Positions 24,141 to 33,385 of a stretch of DNA of 37,754 nucleotides are shown piece by piece. Positions within the stretch are counted from its first letter, which is position 1; each line of letters begins with the position of its first letter. The stretch is from Comamonadaceae bacterium. Its GTDB lineage: Bacteria > Pseudomonadota > Gammaproteobacteria > Burkholderiales > Burkholderiaceae_C. The stretch lies in assembly GCA_947449025.1 (NCBI GenBank), contig CANFQF010000011.1, positions 1 to 37,754 of the forward strand, read 5' to 3'. A program made the position numbers and the translations under genes. The notes below the pieces were generated by a model. It saw only the letters and a list, made by a program, of their open reading frames with translations, was not told the DNA's origin and searched no databases.

Positions 24141-26638
24141 CGGCGGTGGGCTTTTTCGCCGACCGCCTGCAGGCCGGCTTGGCGCGTGACGCCCGCCAGC
24201 TGATCGGAGGCGACGCGGTGGTGGTGAGTGACAACCCGCCGCCGCCGCAGTTCGCCGCGCAGGCCCGTGCCTTGGGTCTGCAGGTGGCCAGTACCGTGTC
24301 GTTTTCCACCATGGCCCGGGCTGACGATGCCCACGGCGGTGCGACCCGGCTGGTGGCGCTCAAGGCGGTGAGCCCCGGCTACCCCTTGCGCGGCCGGCTG
24401 CAAGTGGCGCTGGTGCCGGGCGGGCCCGGCGCTGCCACCACCGAGATTCCTGCGCGCGGCGAGGTCTGGGTCGACCCGACCTTGCTCGAGGCGCTCGCGC
24501 TGCAGGTAGGCGACCCGATGGCACTGGGCGATACCGAGTTACGCATTGGCCGCCTGATCACCGCCGAGCCCGATCGCGGTGCCGGCTTCATGAGCTTCGC
24601 GCCGCGGGTCATGGTTCATGAGGCCGACCTCCCGGCCACGGGCCTGGTGCAACCGGCCAGTCGGCTCACCTGGCGTCTGGCGGTGGCGGGCCCGGATTCG
24701 GCGGTCAAGCGCTTCCAGGAGTGGGCGCAGGCACAAATCCAGCCTGCGACCGGTTCGTCGGCTTCTGCCAATGCCAACGCCGCTGCCAATGGCCTGGCCC
24801 AGGCCAATCCTCAGGCCAATGCTCAGGCCGAGGCGCCGCTGCGCGGCGTGCGCCTCGATTCGATGGACGCGGGTCGCCCCGAGATGCGGCAGACCCTGGA
24901 CCGCGCCAGCAAGTTCCTCCACCTGGTGGCCCTGCTGGCGGCGCTTCTCAGCGCGGTGGCAGTGGCCCTGGCCGCACGTGGCTTTGCCAGCCATCACCTC
25001 GACGACTGCGCCATGCTGCGTGTGTTGGGGCAAAGCCAGGCGGGCATTGCCCGCGCCTATGCCTTCGAGTTTGGGCTGGTGGGCCTGGCTGCCAGTGCCT
25101 TGGGCGTGGCGCTGGGCTTCGCGGTCCATTTCGTGTTTGTGCAGCTGCTCGCCGGTCTGGTGGAGGCGACCCTGCCCCTGCCGGGTGCCTGGCCGGCCCT
25201 GTTCGGCTTGGGCGTGGGTCTGACGCTGCTGGTCGCCTTCGGCTTGCCGCCGGTGTTGCAATTGGCCCAGGTGCCGCCGCTGCGGGTGATCCGGCGCGAT
25301 CTCGGCGGCCTGAAGCCGGCCTCGTTAGGCGTGCTGGGCCTGGGCATCGCTGGCTTTGCCGCGCTCTTGCTGGCTGCCAGCCGCGACCTGATGCTGGGCG
25401 GCATTGCGGTCGGCGGCTTTGCCGTCGCGGTGCTGCTGTTCGCCGGTCTTGCGGCCCTGGCCCTGCGGCTGTTACGGCGTGCGGTCAACGAGAGCACCGC
25501 GCCGCGCTGGCTGGTGCTGGCAACGCGTCAAGTTGCCGCCCGGCCGGCCTACACCGTGGTCCAGGTCAGCGCCCTGGCGGTGGGCATGCTGGCTCTGGTG
25601 CTGCTGGTCCTTTTGCGTACCGACCTCATTTCGAGCTGGCGCCGTGCCACGCCGCCCGACGCCCCCAACCGTTTCGTGATCAATGTCCAGCCCGAGCAGG
25701 CGCAGGACTTCCAGCAGGCGCTGGCTCGCGCGGGCGTGGCCCGTTACGACTGGTACCCCATGATCCGTGGCCGTCTGATCACGATCAACGGCCGCCCGGT
25801 CTCGCCCGATCAATACGCCGACGAACGCGCCCGGCGCCTGGTGGACCGCGAGTTCAACCTCTCGCACAGTGCCGATATGCCGGCGCACAACCAGGTGGTG
25901 GCTGGTCGCTGGCAGCCCGAGGAAGCCGGCGCGATCAGCATGGAAGAGGGCATTGCCCAGACGCTGGGGCTTGCGATCGGCGACACCCTGGTTTTTGACA
26001 TCGGTGGCCTGCGCCAGACCTCGCGCGTCACCTCGCTGCGCAAGGTGGACTGGGGCTCGCTGCGCGCGAATTTTTTCGCCATGTACACCGTCTCGCGGAT
26101 GCCGGAACTGCCGGCCACCTACATGGGGGCCTTTCGCGCGCCAGCCCAGGCGGGCTTTGACAACGCCCTGGTGCGCGCATTCCCGAACATCACCAGCATC
26201 GACATGAGCGCCACGCTCGGCCAGGTGCAGCGGGTGCTCGACCAGGTCATTCAGGCGGTGGAATTTCTCTTTGGCTTCACCCTGGCCGCGGGCCTGGTGG
26301 TGCTCTTTGCCGCCATCACGGCCACCCGGGAGGAGCGGGCCCGTGAGTTCGCCATCATGCGGGCGGTGGGCGCCCGCGCCTCGCTGCTGCGGCAGGTGCA
26401 GCGGGCGGAGCTCATTGGCGTGGGTCTGCTGGCGGGCTTTTTGGCGGCGTCGGTGGCCAGCGTGGTGGGCTGGGCCCTGGCGCGCTGGGTGTTTGAGTTC
26501 AGCTGGCAGGTGTCGCCCTGGGTGCCGGTGGGCGGTGCGCTGGCCGGCGCCCTGCTGGCCTGGGCCGCAGGCTGGTGGGGCCTGCGCGAGGTGCTTCGCC
26601 AACCGGTGGCGCAGACGCTCAGACGCGCCTCGGAGTGA
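24017..26638 (+). CDS. YbbP-like FtsX-family ABC transporter permease
   Basis: The product is 873 residues. It begins with one membrane segment (LGLLVAAILLAVAALTAVGFF, about 28-48), then a large periplasmic domain, a first FtsX core with several segments (about 295-400), a central pair, a second periplasmic domain and a C-terminal FtsX core including the EERAREFAIMRAVGA coupling motif. This is the double-FtsX architecture of the YbbP/LolE-like permeases, which pair with an ABC ATPase of the YbbA/LolD type and probably act on lipids or lipoproteins. No ATPase gene lies next to it. The start lies 124 bp inside the PKS gene; the next in-frame ATG (24065) would still overlap. An Asn/Ala/Gln-rich insert (about 250-272) interrupts the first periplasmic domain. 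Confidence 0.88.
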   Translation: MAPTHRPPSSWQLGWRMLRRDLRAGELGLLVAAILLAVAALTAVGFFADRLQAGLARDARQLIGGDAVVVSDNPPPPQFAAQARALGLQVASTVSFSTMARADDAHGGATRLVALKAVSPGYPLRGRLQVALVPGGPGAATTEIPARGEVWVDPTLLEALALQVGDPMALGDTELRIGRLITAEPDRGAGFMSFAPRVMVHEADLPATGLVQPASRLTWRLAVAGPDSAVKRFQEWAQAQIQPATGSSASANANAAANGLAQANPQANAQAEAPLRGVRLDSMDAGRPEMRQTLDRASKFLHLVALLAALLSAVAVALAARGFASHHLDDCAMLRVLGQSQAGIARAYAFEFGLVGLAASALGVALGFAVHFVFVQLLAGLVEATLPLPGAWPALFGLGVGLTLLVAFGLPPVLQLAQVPPLRVIRRDLGGLKPASLGVLGLGIAGFAALLLAASRDLMLGGIAVGGFAVAVLLFAGLAALALRLLRRAVNESTAPRWLVLATRQVAARPAYTVVQVSALAVGMLALVLLVLLRTDLISSWRRATPPDAPNRFVINVQPEQAQDFQQALARAGVARYDWYPMIRGRLITINGRPVSPDQYADERARRLVDREFNLSHSADMPAHNQVVAGRWQPEEAGAISMEEGIAQTLGLAIGDTLVFDIGGLRQTSRVTSLRKVDWGSLRANFFAMYTVSRMPELPATYMGAFRAPAQAGFDNALVRAFPNITSIDMSATLGQVQRVLDQVIQAVEFLFGFTLAAGLVVLFAAITATREERAREFAIMRAVGARASLLRQVQRAELIGVGLLAGFLAASVASVVGWALARWVFEFSWQVSPWVPVGGALAGALLAWAAGWWGLREVLRQPVAQTLRRASE

Positions 26639-26645
26639 GTGGCGA

Positions 26646-26666
26646 CGAGTTGCACAGCGCAACTCG
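26646..26666 (+). terminator. Hairpin between convergent permease and mtgA genes
   Basis: An 8-bp perfect stem (CGAGTTGC / GCAACTCG) with a 5-nt loop lies in the 42-bp gap between convergent stops. There is no strong T-run on either side. Location suggests a shared, bidirectional transcription end. Confidence 0.45.
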
Positions 26667-26680
26667 CCGACACTGGCCTT

Positions 26681-27409
26681 TTAGGGCAGCTCCGCATTCC
26701 CCATGCGCCCGACGATCACTTCGGCGCGGCCCGAGAGGTAGGGCGAATTGGGCAGTTTTTCGAAGTAGCGCGGGCGCGGCAGCATCACGGCCAGGCGTGC
26801 GGCCTCGAAGGGGGTGAGCTGCGACGCGCTCTTGCGGAAATAGTGACGCGCCGCAGCCTCGGCGCCGAACACACCCTCGCCCCATTCCACGCTATTGAGG
26901 TAGATCTCGAGGATGCGTTCCTTGGACAGCAGTTGCTCCAGGGCGAAGGTCAGTACGATTTCCTGGGCCTTACGCACCAGGGTCCGCTCGCCCGAGAGAA
27001 AGAGGTTCTTGGCCAGTTGCTGGGTGATGGTCGATCCGCCCACGATTTTCGGCGTTGGGGTTCGGCCTGCCTGCGCTCGCCGGGCCGCCTGTTGCTCGGC
27101 GCGGGAGTTGCGCTGCCAGGCTTTTTCGATCGCGTCCCAGTCCACGCCGTCGTGGTTGGCAAAGCCGTCGTCCTCGGAGGCAATGACCGCGCGCTTGAGG
27201 TTGTCGGAGATGCGCGCATAGGGCACCCATTCCTGGCGCCAGCGCAGGCCATTTTTGCCCTCGTGCGCAATGCGCCAGGCCTCGGAGCGCTGGAAAGCGG
27301 TGGACTCGGGCGCGACCAGTGCCATGCTGGCGATGCGCAGCACGAAAAAAAGCTGCAGGCCCACAAGGCCTACCACCACCAGCAACAGCCAGCGTCCAAG
27401 CGCCCTCAC
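26681..27409 (-). CDS. mtgA: Monofunctional biosynthetic peptidoglycan transglycosylase
   Basis: The product is 242 residues, the usual length. One N-terminal membrane anchor (about 6-28) precedes a GT51 domain that polymerises lipid II into glycan strands. Motif 1 is ASEDDGFANHDGVDWDAI (catalytic Glu in SEDD), motif 2 is GGSTITQQLAKNLFLSGERT, and LEIYLNSVEWGEGVFGAEAA is motif 4. The start is GTG at 27409 with GGAG six bases upstream. The TonB-family gene lies 90 bp upstream on the same strand. In several betaproteobacteria I recall aroE between these two genes; it is not here. Confidence 0.95.
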   Translation of the reverse strand: MRALGRWLLLVVVGLVGLQLFFVLRIASMALVAPESTAFQRSEAWRIAHEGKNGLRWRQEWVPYARISDNLKRAVIASEDDGFANHDGVDWDAIEKAWQRNSRAEQQAARRAQAGRTPTPKIVGGSTITQQLAKNLFLSGERTLVRKAQEIVLTFALEQLLSKERILEIYLNSVEWGEGVFGAEAAARHYFRKSASQLTPFEAARLAVMLPRPRYFEKLPNSPYLSGRAEVIVGRMGNAELP

Positions 27410-27499
27410 ATTTTTCTCCGCAGGCTAAGCAGGTCCATGTTCACATCCGGGTTCGGGGCCGCTGGGGCTGCCGGGGAGGCCTGAGGCAGGCCCTGGCGC

Positions 27500-28459
27500 C
27501 TAGCGGCCGGACAAACGGGTTTCCAGGGTCTCCTCACGGGTGAAGCGAAAGCGCGAGACCACCACGATCTGGTCGGCCTGGCGACGCATCGCGTCACTGA
27601 AGCGTGAGAAGGGTCCAGCCAGCCGGGCAATGGTCATCGCCCGACGGTCGAGGTTGAGGTTACCCGAACTTTCAACCACCTCTGCGCCCAGCACCCGGCC
27701 GTCGTGATTGACCGTGAGCAGCAGGGTCAGCTCGCCATAGAGCTTTTGCCCGGCCAGGGTCGGAAAGTTTTGCGTGCCCCGATCCTCGATGCGCCGGCGC
27801 AGGGCGTCGTAGTAGGCGGCGTAGACAGCCTCGCGGGTGGCTGGGCTCACAAAGCGTTTGCGGGGGCGGGCGTTTTCCTCCTGAATGCGGCGCTCGATCT
27901 CGGCCAGCAACTGCGTCAGCTGGCGCCTGCGTTGCTCGCGTTCGCGGGCCTGCGGGCTGTCCGCCTCGGCGCGCGGGTCTGGCGTCGGCAAGGTGGCCAG
28001 TGCTTCGCGCACCTGAGCGAGCAGGGCGGTCTGCTGGGCCTGCATCGCAGCGACCCGTTTTTGGGCCTCGTCCAGCGCGTCTCCGTCCCGGGCCGATGGG
28101 GAGGGTGGCAGCGGCGAGGTGGCCCGGCCGCGATCGGCCTCGCCGCCACCAGCCAGCGAGGCATTGGCCAGCGCCTGGGCCTTATCGACCCGCTCCTTGC
28201 TGCGCGCATTGACCAGTACCACCTCGAGCGGCGTGTCCTGGAAGATACGGTCAAAACGCTGGGGGTCGACGATGCGTAAGGTGAGCAGTGCCGCGTGCAC
28301 CGCCACCGAAATCAGCAGGGCGATTTGCAGCGTCGAGAGGTGCAGCCGCCGTGGCCCCTGCGCACCTGCGCCGCGGCGTGCATCAAGCTTGCCAGCCACG
28401 CCGGGCTCGCCCGGCGTGCGGCGATGCAGCGCGCTGGTGACGAGCTCCCGCAGGCCCAT
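27500..28459 (-). CDS. TonB-family protein (energy transducer-like)
   Basis: The product is 319 residues. A cytoplasmic N-terminal stretch of about 40 residues precedes a single membrane segment (LQIALLISVAVHAALLTLRI, about 44-63). Next comes a charged, Gln/Arg/Glu-rich, probably coiled-coil periplasmic region (about 125-200). The C-terminal 90 residues have the TonB-C fold pattern: YYDALRRRIEDRGTQNFP, GELTLLLTVNHDGRVLGAEVVESSGN, then a final strand. It may couple proton motive force to outer-membrane transporters, but no ExbB/ExbD genes are adjacent, and this genomic type may have a cell-envelope role. It starts 15 bp after the RNase gene stop, so the three genes probably form an operon. Confidence 0.82.
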   Translation of the reverse strand: MGLRELVTSALHRRTPGEPGVAGKLDARRGAGAQGPRRLHLSTLQIALLISVAVHAALLTLRIVDPQRFDRIFQDTPLEVVLVNARSKERVDKAQALANASLAGGGEADRGRATSPLPPSPSARDGDALDEAQKRVAAMQAQQTALLAQVREALATLPTPDPRAEADSPQAREREQRRRQLTQLLAEIERRIQEENARPRKRFVSPATREAVYAAYYDALRRRIEDRGTQNFPTLAGQKLYGELTLLLTVNHDGRVLGAEVVESSGNLNLDRRAMTIARLAGPFSRFSDAMRRQADQIVVVSRFRFTREETLETRLSGR

Positions 28460-28474
28460 TGCCTTTTGCCGGTT

Positions 28475-30547
28475 TCAACCTGCCGCCGGCGCGCTGCCGG
28501 CGGTCTCGCCGGCTTCGCCTTCGGAGAGGTCCACCGCAATCGCCAGTGGGCCAGCCACCGGCTCTTCGTCGTCAGCGCCGTCTTCCTCGGAGCCTGTGGG
28601 CAGTTCGGTGGCATCGAGCCGCTCAATGACCGTGCCGCCCAGATCCAGACCGATTTCGTCGATGTCGCCCAGGCGCACCCGCACGCGTGCGCCGCGTGGC
28701 AGGCCATTGGCGCCCATCACCGGCAGCACCAGGGGCAGGGCGTCTGCGCGGACCAAGCCCTCCTTGAACACGCTCGCCTCCAGCTCCTGGATGCCGCGTT
28801 GCGCCAGATAGCGCAGCGTCCAGAAACGCTCCATGCCGGCCTGGTAGCCGTTGTAGGCCGAGTAGGCGGCGTCAAAGCTGGAAATGATGGAAAAGAGCTC
28901 GGCGTCCTTGGGCTTGAAAGGCGCGGCCAGGGCAGCGGTGCGCCCGTGGCGCGCGGCGGCGATGATTTGCCACTGGTTCACCAGGTCGGTGTAGCGGCGC
29001 AGGGGCGAAGTGCTCCAGGCATAGCACCGGACCCCGATGCCGGCGTGGGGCGCCGGCTTGGTTCCCATGCGCACCTTCACACCTGGCGCCAAACTGGCCT
29101 GGCTGCGGTAGATGGCGGGCACGCCCAGGTCGGCCAGCCACTGGCCCCACTGGCTGTTGGCAAGAATCATGGCCTCGGCCACGATCAGGTCGAGCGGCGC
29201 CCCGCGCCGGCGCACGCTGATCTCGACCTGCTCATGGCCCGAGGGTTCATCACCCGCCGCATCGGCGAGGCGAAAGTTGTAGTCGGGCCGGTTGAAGGTT
29301 TCTGGCTTGCCCCGCACCACCTCGCGCAAGCCCTTGAGATGGCGCGCCAGCCGCCACAGAAAGGACAACTCGGGCCGCAGGGAGGCTGCGGGCTCGGGCA
29401 CCGGATCACCCTCGTACTCGGGGTTGCTCGGGTCCTCGAGCCAGGGCTCGGTGATGGTGGCGTCGAGCTTGTCGTGACGCAGGTTGTGGGCAATGGCCAC
29501 CCGCTCCAGTCGGGTGTCGGCGCCCTGGATCTCCAGCGTGGCTTCGTCAAAGCGCACGTACAGCGAGACGGCCGGGCAGTCGCGCCCCTCTTGCAGGGTG
29601 TAGGCCTGGACCACCGCGTCGGGCAGCATCGTGATCTTGTGCCCCGGCATGTAGACGGTGGACAGTCGCTGGCGCGCCACCTGGTCCAGCACCGAAGCCG
29701 GTGCCAGCGCCAGACCGGGCGCGGCGATGTGCACGCCCAGCGTGACGGTGCCCGAGCCCAGGCCCTGCACCGACAGCGCGTCGTCGATTTCGGTGGTGGC
29801 CGAATCGTCGATGGACCAGGCCGGCACCGGTGCCAGCGGCAGTTCTTCGGTGATCGGCGGCGCCTCCAGCGGGGGAAAGCCCGTGCCCTTGGGGAAATGC
29901 TCGAACAGGAAGCGCTTCCAGTGAAACTGGTAGGCCGATTCGATGGCGCCTGCCTGCCGCAGCAGGTTCAGGGGTGCCAGCTGGGTGCTGCGCGCAGCCT
30001 CGACCACCGCTTTGTATTCGGGCGAGTTTTTGTCTGGTTTGAACAGGATGCGAAAGAGCTGCTCGCGGATCGCGTCGGGGCATTGGCCGGACGCCAGCTC
30101 GCCTGCCCAGGTATCGATTTGGGCCTGGACCTGCTTTTTCTTTTCGATGGCGGCCAGGGCCTGTTGCACGATCTCGGCTGGCGCCTTGCGAAAGCGGCCT
30201 TTGCCGGCGCGCCGAAAGTAGTGCGGCGCCTCGAACAGGCGCAGTAAGGCGGCGGCCTGGTGTTCGAGGCTGGCCTGGGCGCTGAAGTACTCGCGTGCCA
30301 GGTCGGCAAAGCCGAACTCCTCGTCGGGGGCAAATTCCCAGGCCAGCTGAAGCTCGATCTCGGCGGCCAGGCCCTGGGCGGCCGCAAGCAGATCGGCGGG
30401 GCTCGGCTTTTCGAAACGCAGCAGGATGTGGGCGGATTTGACCTTGACCCGTTTGCCGGTCTCGAGCTCCACCTGAGCCGAGGCCTCGGCCTCGGACAGC
30501 ACGCGGCCGGTGTGGAATTTGCCGGCGTCTTCATACAGAACAAACAT
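28475..30547 (-). CDS. rnb: RNase II family 3'-5' exoribonuclease (RNB domain)
   Basis: The product is 690 residues from the ATG at 30547 (MFVLYEDAGKFHTGRVLSEA). The frame is open further upstream, but that part lies across the rodA promoter region and has no family resemblance. The RNB catalytic domain begins with WSIDDSATTEIDDALSV (about 295-312), carrying the metal-binding Asp cluster. It continues with VHIAAPG, ARQRLSTVYMPGHKITMLP and the C-terminal STSPLRRYTDLVNQWQI motif. A short acidic C-terminal tail follows. The N-terminal domains differ from E. coli RNase II, as in other betaproteobacterial members. It degrades single-stranded RNA hydrolytically. First gene of the rnb-tonB-mtgA transcription unit. 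Confidence 0.9.
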   Translation of the reverse strand: MFVLYEDAGKFHTGRVLSEAEASAQVELETGKRVKVKSAHILLRFEKPSPADLLAAAQGLAAEIELQLAWEFAPDEEFGFADLAREYFSAQASLEHQAAALLRLFEAPHYFRRAGKGRFRKAPAEIVQQALAAIEKKKQVQAQIDTWAGELASGQCPDAIREQLFRILFKPDKNSPEYKAVVEAARSTQLAPLNLLRQAGAIESAYQFHWKRFLFEHFPKGTGFPPLEAPPITEELPLAPVPAWSIDDSATTEIDDALSVQGLGSGTVTLGVHIAAPGLALAPASVLDQVARQRLSTVYMPGHKITMLPDAVVQAYTLQEGRDCPAVSLYVRFDEATLEIQGADTRLERVAIAHNLRHDKLDATITEPWLEDPSNPEYEGDPVPEPAASLRPELSFLWRLARHLKGLREVVRGKPETFNRPDYNFRLADAAGDEPSGHEQVEISVRRRGAPLDLIVAEAMILANSQWGQWLADLGVPAIYRSQASLAPGVKVRMGTKPAPHAGIGVRCYAWSTSPLRRYTDLVNQWQIIAAARHGRTAALAAPFKPKDAELFSIISSFDAAYSAYNGYQAGMERFWTLRYLAQRGIQELEASVFKEGLVRADALPLVLPVMGANGLPRGARVRVRLGDIDEIGLDLGGTVIERLDATELPTGSEEDGADDEEPVAGPLAIAVDLSEGEAGETAGSAPAAG

Positions 30548-30617
30548 CGTTGGATTGTCCCATGCAGGCTGGACGGAACGGGCCGGCGCCTGACACCACC
30601 AGCGATAATTCGCAACC

Positions 30618-31772
30618 ATGGCCGCCGTTATCGAAAGACCCTCCCTGTTGAAACGGGCTGCACCCCTGGTGCGGGGGTTCGACGGTCCGCTGGCCTTTGC
30701 CGTTTTCCTGCTCGCCTGCGCCGGTATGCTGACCATGTACTCCTCCGGTTTCGACCATGGCACGCGTTTTGTGGACCACGGCCGCAACATGCTGATTGCC
30801 GGCTTCGTGATGTTCGTCATCGCCCAGGTGCCGCCCCAGCGCCTGATGACCCTGGCGGTGCCGCTCTACACCCTGGGCGTGGCACTGTTGGTGGCGGTGG
30901 TGCTGTTTGGCATCACCAAGAAGGGGGCCAAGCGCTGGGTCAGCATCGGAATCGTCATCCAGCCCAGCGAGATCCTCAAGATCGCCATGCCGCTGATGCT
31001 GGCCTGGTGGTTCCAAAAGCGCGAAGGTCAGCTACGGCCGCTGGACTTTCTGGTCGCCGGCCTGCTGCTGGCCTTGCCGGTGGGCCTGATCGTCAAGCAG
31101 CCCGATTTGGGCACTGCCATCTTGGTTCTGGCCGCTGGCTTGTCCGTGATCTTTTTCGCCGGTCTGTCGTGGCGACTCATCGTGCCACCGCTGCTCCTGG
31201 GCCTCGCCGGCGTGATCTTGCTGGTGGTGTTCGAGTCGCAGCTGTGTGCGGCCGGGGTGAGCTGGCCGCTGCTCCACGACTACCAGCAGCAGCGGATTTG
31301 CACCTTGCTTGACCCGAGCAAGGACCCTCTGGGCAAGGGATTTCACATCCTCCAGGGCATGATCGCCATCGGATCGGGCGGCATCTTCGGCAAGGGCTTC
31401 ATGCAGGGGACGCAGACCCACCTCGAGTTCATCCCCGAGCGCACCACCGACTTCATCTTTGCCGCCTTTTCCGAGGAGTTCGGTCTGCTCGGTAACTTGC
31501 TGCTCATCGCCGCCTTTGTGGCCCTGGTGCTGCGCGGTCTGACCATCGCCTCCGAGGCCTCGACCGTCTTTTCCCGCTTGCTGGCGGGCGCAGTGACCAT
31601 GATTTTCTTCACCTATGCCTTTGTGAATATGGGCATGGTCAGCGGCATCTTGCCGGTGGTGGGGGTGCCATTGCCCTTCATCAGCTACGGTGGCACGGCC
31701 ATGGTGACCCTGGGCCTGGGCCTGGGGATTCTCATGTCCATTGCCCGCAGCAAGCGCCTGGTGCAGACATAA
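30618..31772 (+). CDS. rodA: Rod shape-determining SEDS glycosyltransferase RodA
   Basis: This is a 384-residue polytopic membrane protein with about ten hydrophobic segments. SEDS proteins polymerise lipid II during cell elongation together with PBP2. Landmarks are GAKRWVSIG and QPSEILKIAMPL in the first half, VKQPDLGTAILV with the conserved Asp of the SEDS active site, IPERTTDFIFAAFSEEFGLLG and VPLPFISYGGTAM near the end. The QPDLGT wording and length fit RodA rather than FtsW. It is divergent from the RNase gene with 70 bp between the starts; no mrdA or mre gene is adjacent. tldD follows after 7 bp. Confidence 0.92.
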   Translation: MAAVIERPSLLKRAAPLVRGFDGPLAFAVFLLACAGMLTMYSSGFDHGTRFVDHGRNMLIAGFVMFVIAQVPPQRLMTLAVPLYTLGVALLVAVVLFGITKKGAKRWVSIGIVIQPSEILKIAMPLMLAWWFQKREGQLRPLDFLVAGLLLALPVGLIVKQPDLGTAILVLAAGLSVIFFAGLSWRLIVPPLLLGLAGVILLVVFESQLCAAGVSWPLLHDYQQQRICTLLDPSKDPLGKGFHILQGMIAIGSGGIFGKGFMQGTQTHLEFIPERTTDFIFAAFSEEFGLLGNLLLIAAFVALVLRGLTIASEASTVFSRLLAGAVTMIFFTYAFVNMGMVSGILPVVGVPLPFISYGGTAMVTLGLGLGILMSIARSKRLVQT

Positions 31773-31779
31773 TCGTTCC

Positions 31780-33240
31780 ATGATTTCCCGCGAACCGACC
31801 CTCGAACGCCTGGACACCGCCCGGCGCTTGCTCCTCGAGCCTTTTGGTCTGACCGAGTCCGACCTCACGCGCGCCCTGAGCGAAATCACTTCGCACCGGG
31901 TCGACGACGCCGACCTCTACTTCCAGTACACCCGCAATGAGGGCTGGAGCCTGGAAGAGGGCATCGTCAAGACCGGCAGCTTCAGCATTGATCAGGGTGT
32001 GGGCGTGCGTGCGGTCAGCGGCGAAAAAACCGCCTTCGCCTATTCCGACGACATCTCCCTGGCCTCCCTGCTCGACGCCGCCCGGACGGTACGAGCAATC
32101 GGCGCAGCCGGCGGCAAGGCCCGGGTCAAAACCCCGGCACGCAAGGTGGCCGGCAGCCGCTCGCTCTATGCGGGCCTGGACCCCATCGCCACCCTCGACA
32201 GCACCGCCAAAGTCGAGCTTCTGGGCAAAGTTGAAAAGCTCGCCCGCGCCCGTGACCCGCGCATCGTGCAGGTCATGGCGGGTCTCGCCGCCGAATGGGA
32301 CGTGGTCATGGTGGCGCGCGCGGACGGCACCCTCGCCGCCGATGTGCGTCCGCTGGTGCGGCTGTCGGTGAGCGTCATCGCCGAGCAGGCGGGCCGGCGC
32401 GAGTCGGGTTCTGCCGGTGGCGGTGGCCGCTTCGGCTTAGCCTATTTCGACGACGCCCGTATCACCACCTATGTGGACGAGGCGGTCAAGGCCGCCCTGA
32501 CCAACCTCGAGTCGCGTCCGGCCCCGGCTGGCGAGATGACCGTGGTGCTCGGCCCGGGCTGGCCCGGCGTCTTGCTGCATGAGGCCATCGGCCATGGTCT
32601 CGAAGGCGACTTCAATCGCAAGGGCTCGAGTGCCTTTTCCGGCCGTATCGGTCAGCGGGTGGCGGCCAAGGGCGTCACCGTGCTCGATGACGGCACCATC
32701 GCCGACCGTCGCGGCTCGCTCAATGTCGACGACGAGGGCCATGCCAGCCAGCGCAACGTTCTCATCGAGGACGGCATTCTGCGCGGCTACATCCAGGACT
32801 CACTCAACGCCCGCCTCATGGGCGTGAAGGCCACCGGCAACGGCCGGCGCGAGAGCTATGCGCACATCCCCATGCCGCGCATGACCAACACCTACATGCT
32901 GGGTGGTGACAAGGCGCCCGAGGAGATCGTGGCCAGCATCAAAAAGGGGCTGTACGCCACCAACTTCGGTGGCGGTCAGGTCGATATCACTTCGGGCAAG
33001 TTTGTCTTTTCCGCCAGCGAGGCCTACTGGGTCGAAAACGGCAAGATCCTCTATCCGGTCAAGGGTGCCACCCTGGTTGGCAACGGCCCCGACGCGCTCA
33101 CCCGCGTGTCGATGATCGGCAATGACATGGCACTCGACTCAGGTGTGGGCACCTGCGGCAAGGAGGGCCAGAGCGTGCCTGTGGGCGTGGGCCAGCCCAC
33201 CCTGCGTATCGACGGGCTGACCGTTGGCGGCACCGCCTGA
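31780..33240 (+). CDS. tldD: Metalloprotease TldD
   Basis: This is a 486-residue cytoplasmic zinc metallopeptidase subunit; with TldE/PmbA it degrades unfolded or modified peptides and matures some peptide natural products. The metal site is LLHEAIGHGLEGD with H267, E268 and H272. Other family segments are QGVGVRAVSGEKTAFAYSDD at about residues 72-91 and NFGGGQVDITSGKFVFSASE near 400. The ATG at 31780 lies 7 nt after the rodA stop, suggesting co-transcription. PmbA is not in the window. Confidence 0.95.
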   Translation: MISREPTLERLDTARRLLLEPFGLTESDLTRALSEITSHRVDDADLYFQYTRNEGWSLEEGIVKTGSFSIDQGVGVRAVSGEKTAFAYSDDISLASLLDAARTVRAIGAAGGKARVKTPARKVAGSRSLYAGLDPIATLDSTAKVELLGKVEKLARARDPRIVQVMAGLAAEWDVVMVARADGTLAADVRPLVRLSVSVIAEQAGRRESGSAGGGGRFGLAYFDDARITTYVDEAVKAALTNLESRPAPAGEMTVVLGPGWPGVLLHEAIGHGLEGDFNRKGSSAFSGRIGQRVAAKGVTVLDDGTIADRRGSLNVDDEGHASQRNVLIEDGILRGYIQDSLNARLMGVKATGNGRRESYAHIPMPRMTNTYMLGGDKAPEEIVASIKKGLYATNFGGGQVDITSGKFVFSASEAYWVENGKILYPVKGATLVGNGPDALTRVSMIGNDMALDSGVGTCGKEGQSVPVGVGQPTLRIDGLTVGGTA

Positions 33241-33244
33241 GCCC

Positions 33245-33266
33245 GGGGCGGGGGCTGACCCGCCCC
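33245..33266 (+). terminator. First hairpin after tldD
   Basis: GGGGCGGG (33245-33252) and CCCGCCCC (33259-33266) form an 8-bp GC stem with a 6-nt loop, five bases after the tldD stop. Only a weak T-run follows, so it may be a pause or RNA-stabilising hairpin rather than a full terminator. Confidence 0.5.
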
Positions 33267-33358
33267 CGATTTGCCCGCGTCCATTCCGTTTTTTTCCGCG
33301 CCCACACCAGCCTCCCGCCACCTTCTTCCCCGATACCCATCGTTGCGCAGGTGACACC

Positions 33359-33384
33359 CCGGCCGGCAGGCCGGCCGGTTTTCT
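33359..33384 (+). terminator. Intrinsic terminator separating tldD from the aroG leader
   Basis: CCGGCCGG (33359-33366) pairs with CCGGCCGG (33371-33378) around the loop CAGG, followed at once by TTTTCT. It ends the rodA-tldD unit and lies just before the extended -10 element of the leader, so aroG is probably transcribed from its own promoter. Confidence 0.65.
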
Positions 33385-33385
33385 G

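Noticed and set aside
30548-30820. N-terminal extension of the RNase gene across the rodA start
   Set aside because: The frame is open, but the extra 91 residues lack family resemblance and overlap the rodA coding start; the ATG at 30547 fits.
33359-33378. Hairpin CCGGCCGG as part of the aroG attenuator (protector stem)
   Set aside because: It ends in a T-run and lies upstream of the likely transcription start, so it is better read as the tldD terminator. It could only take part if the promoter is further upstream.
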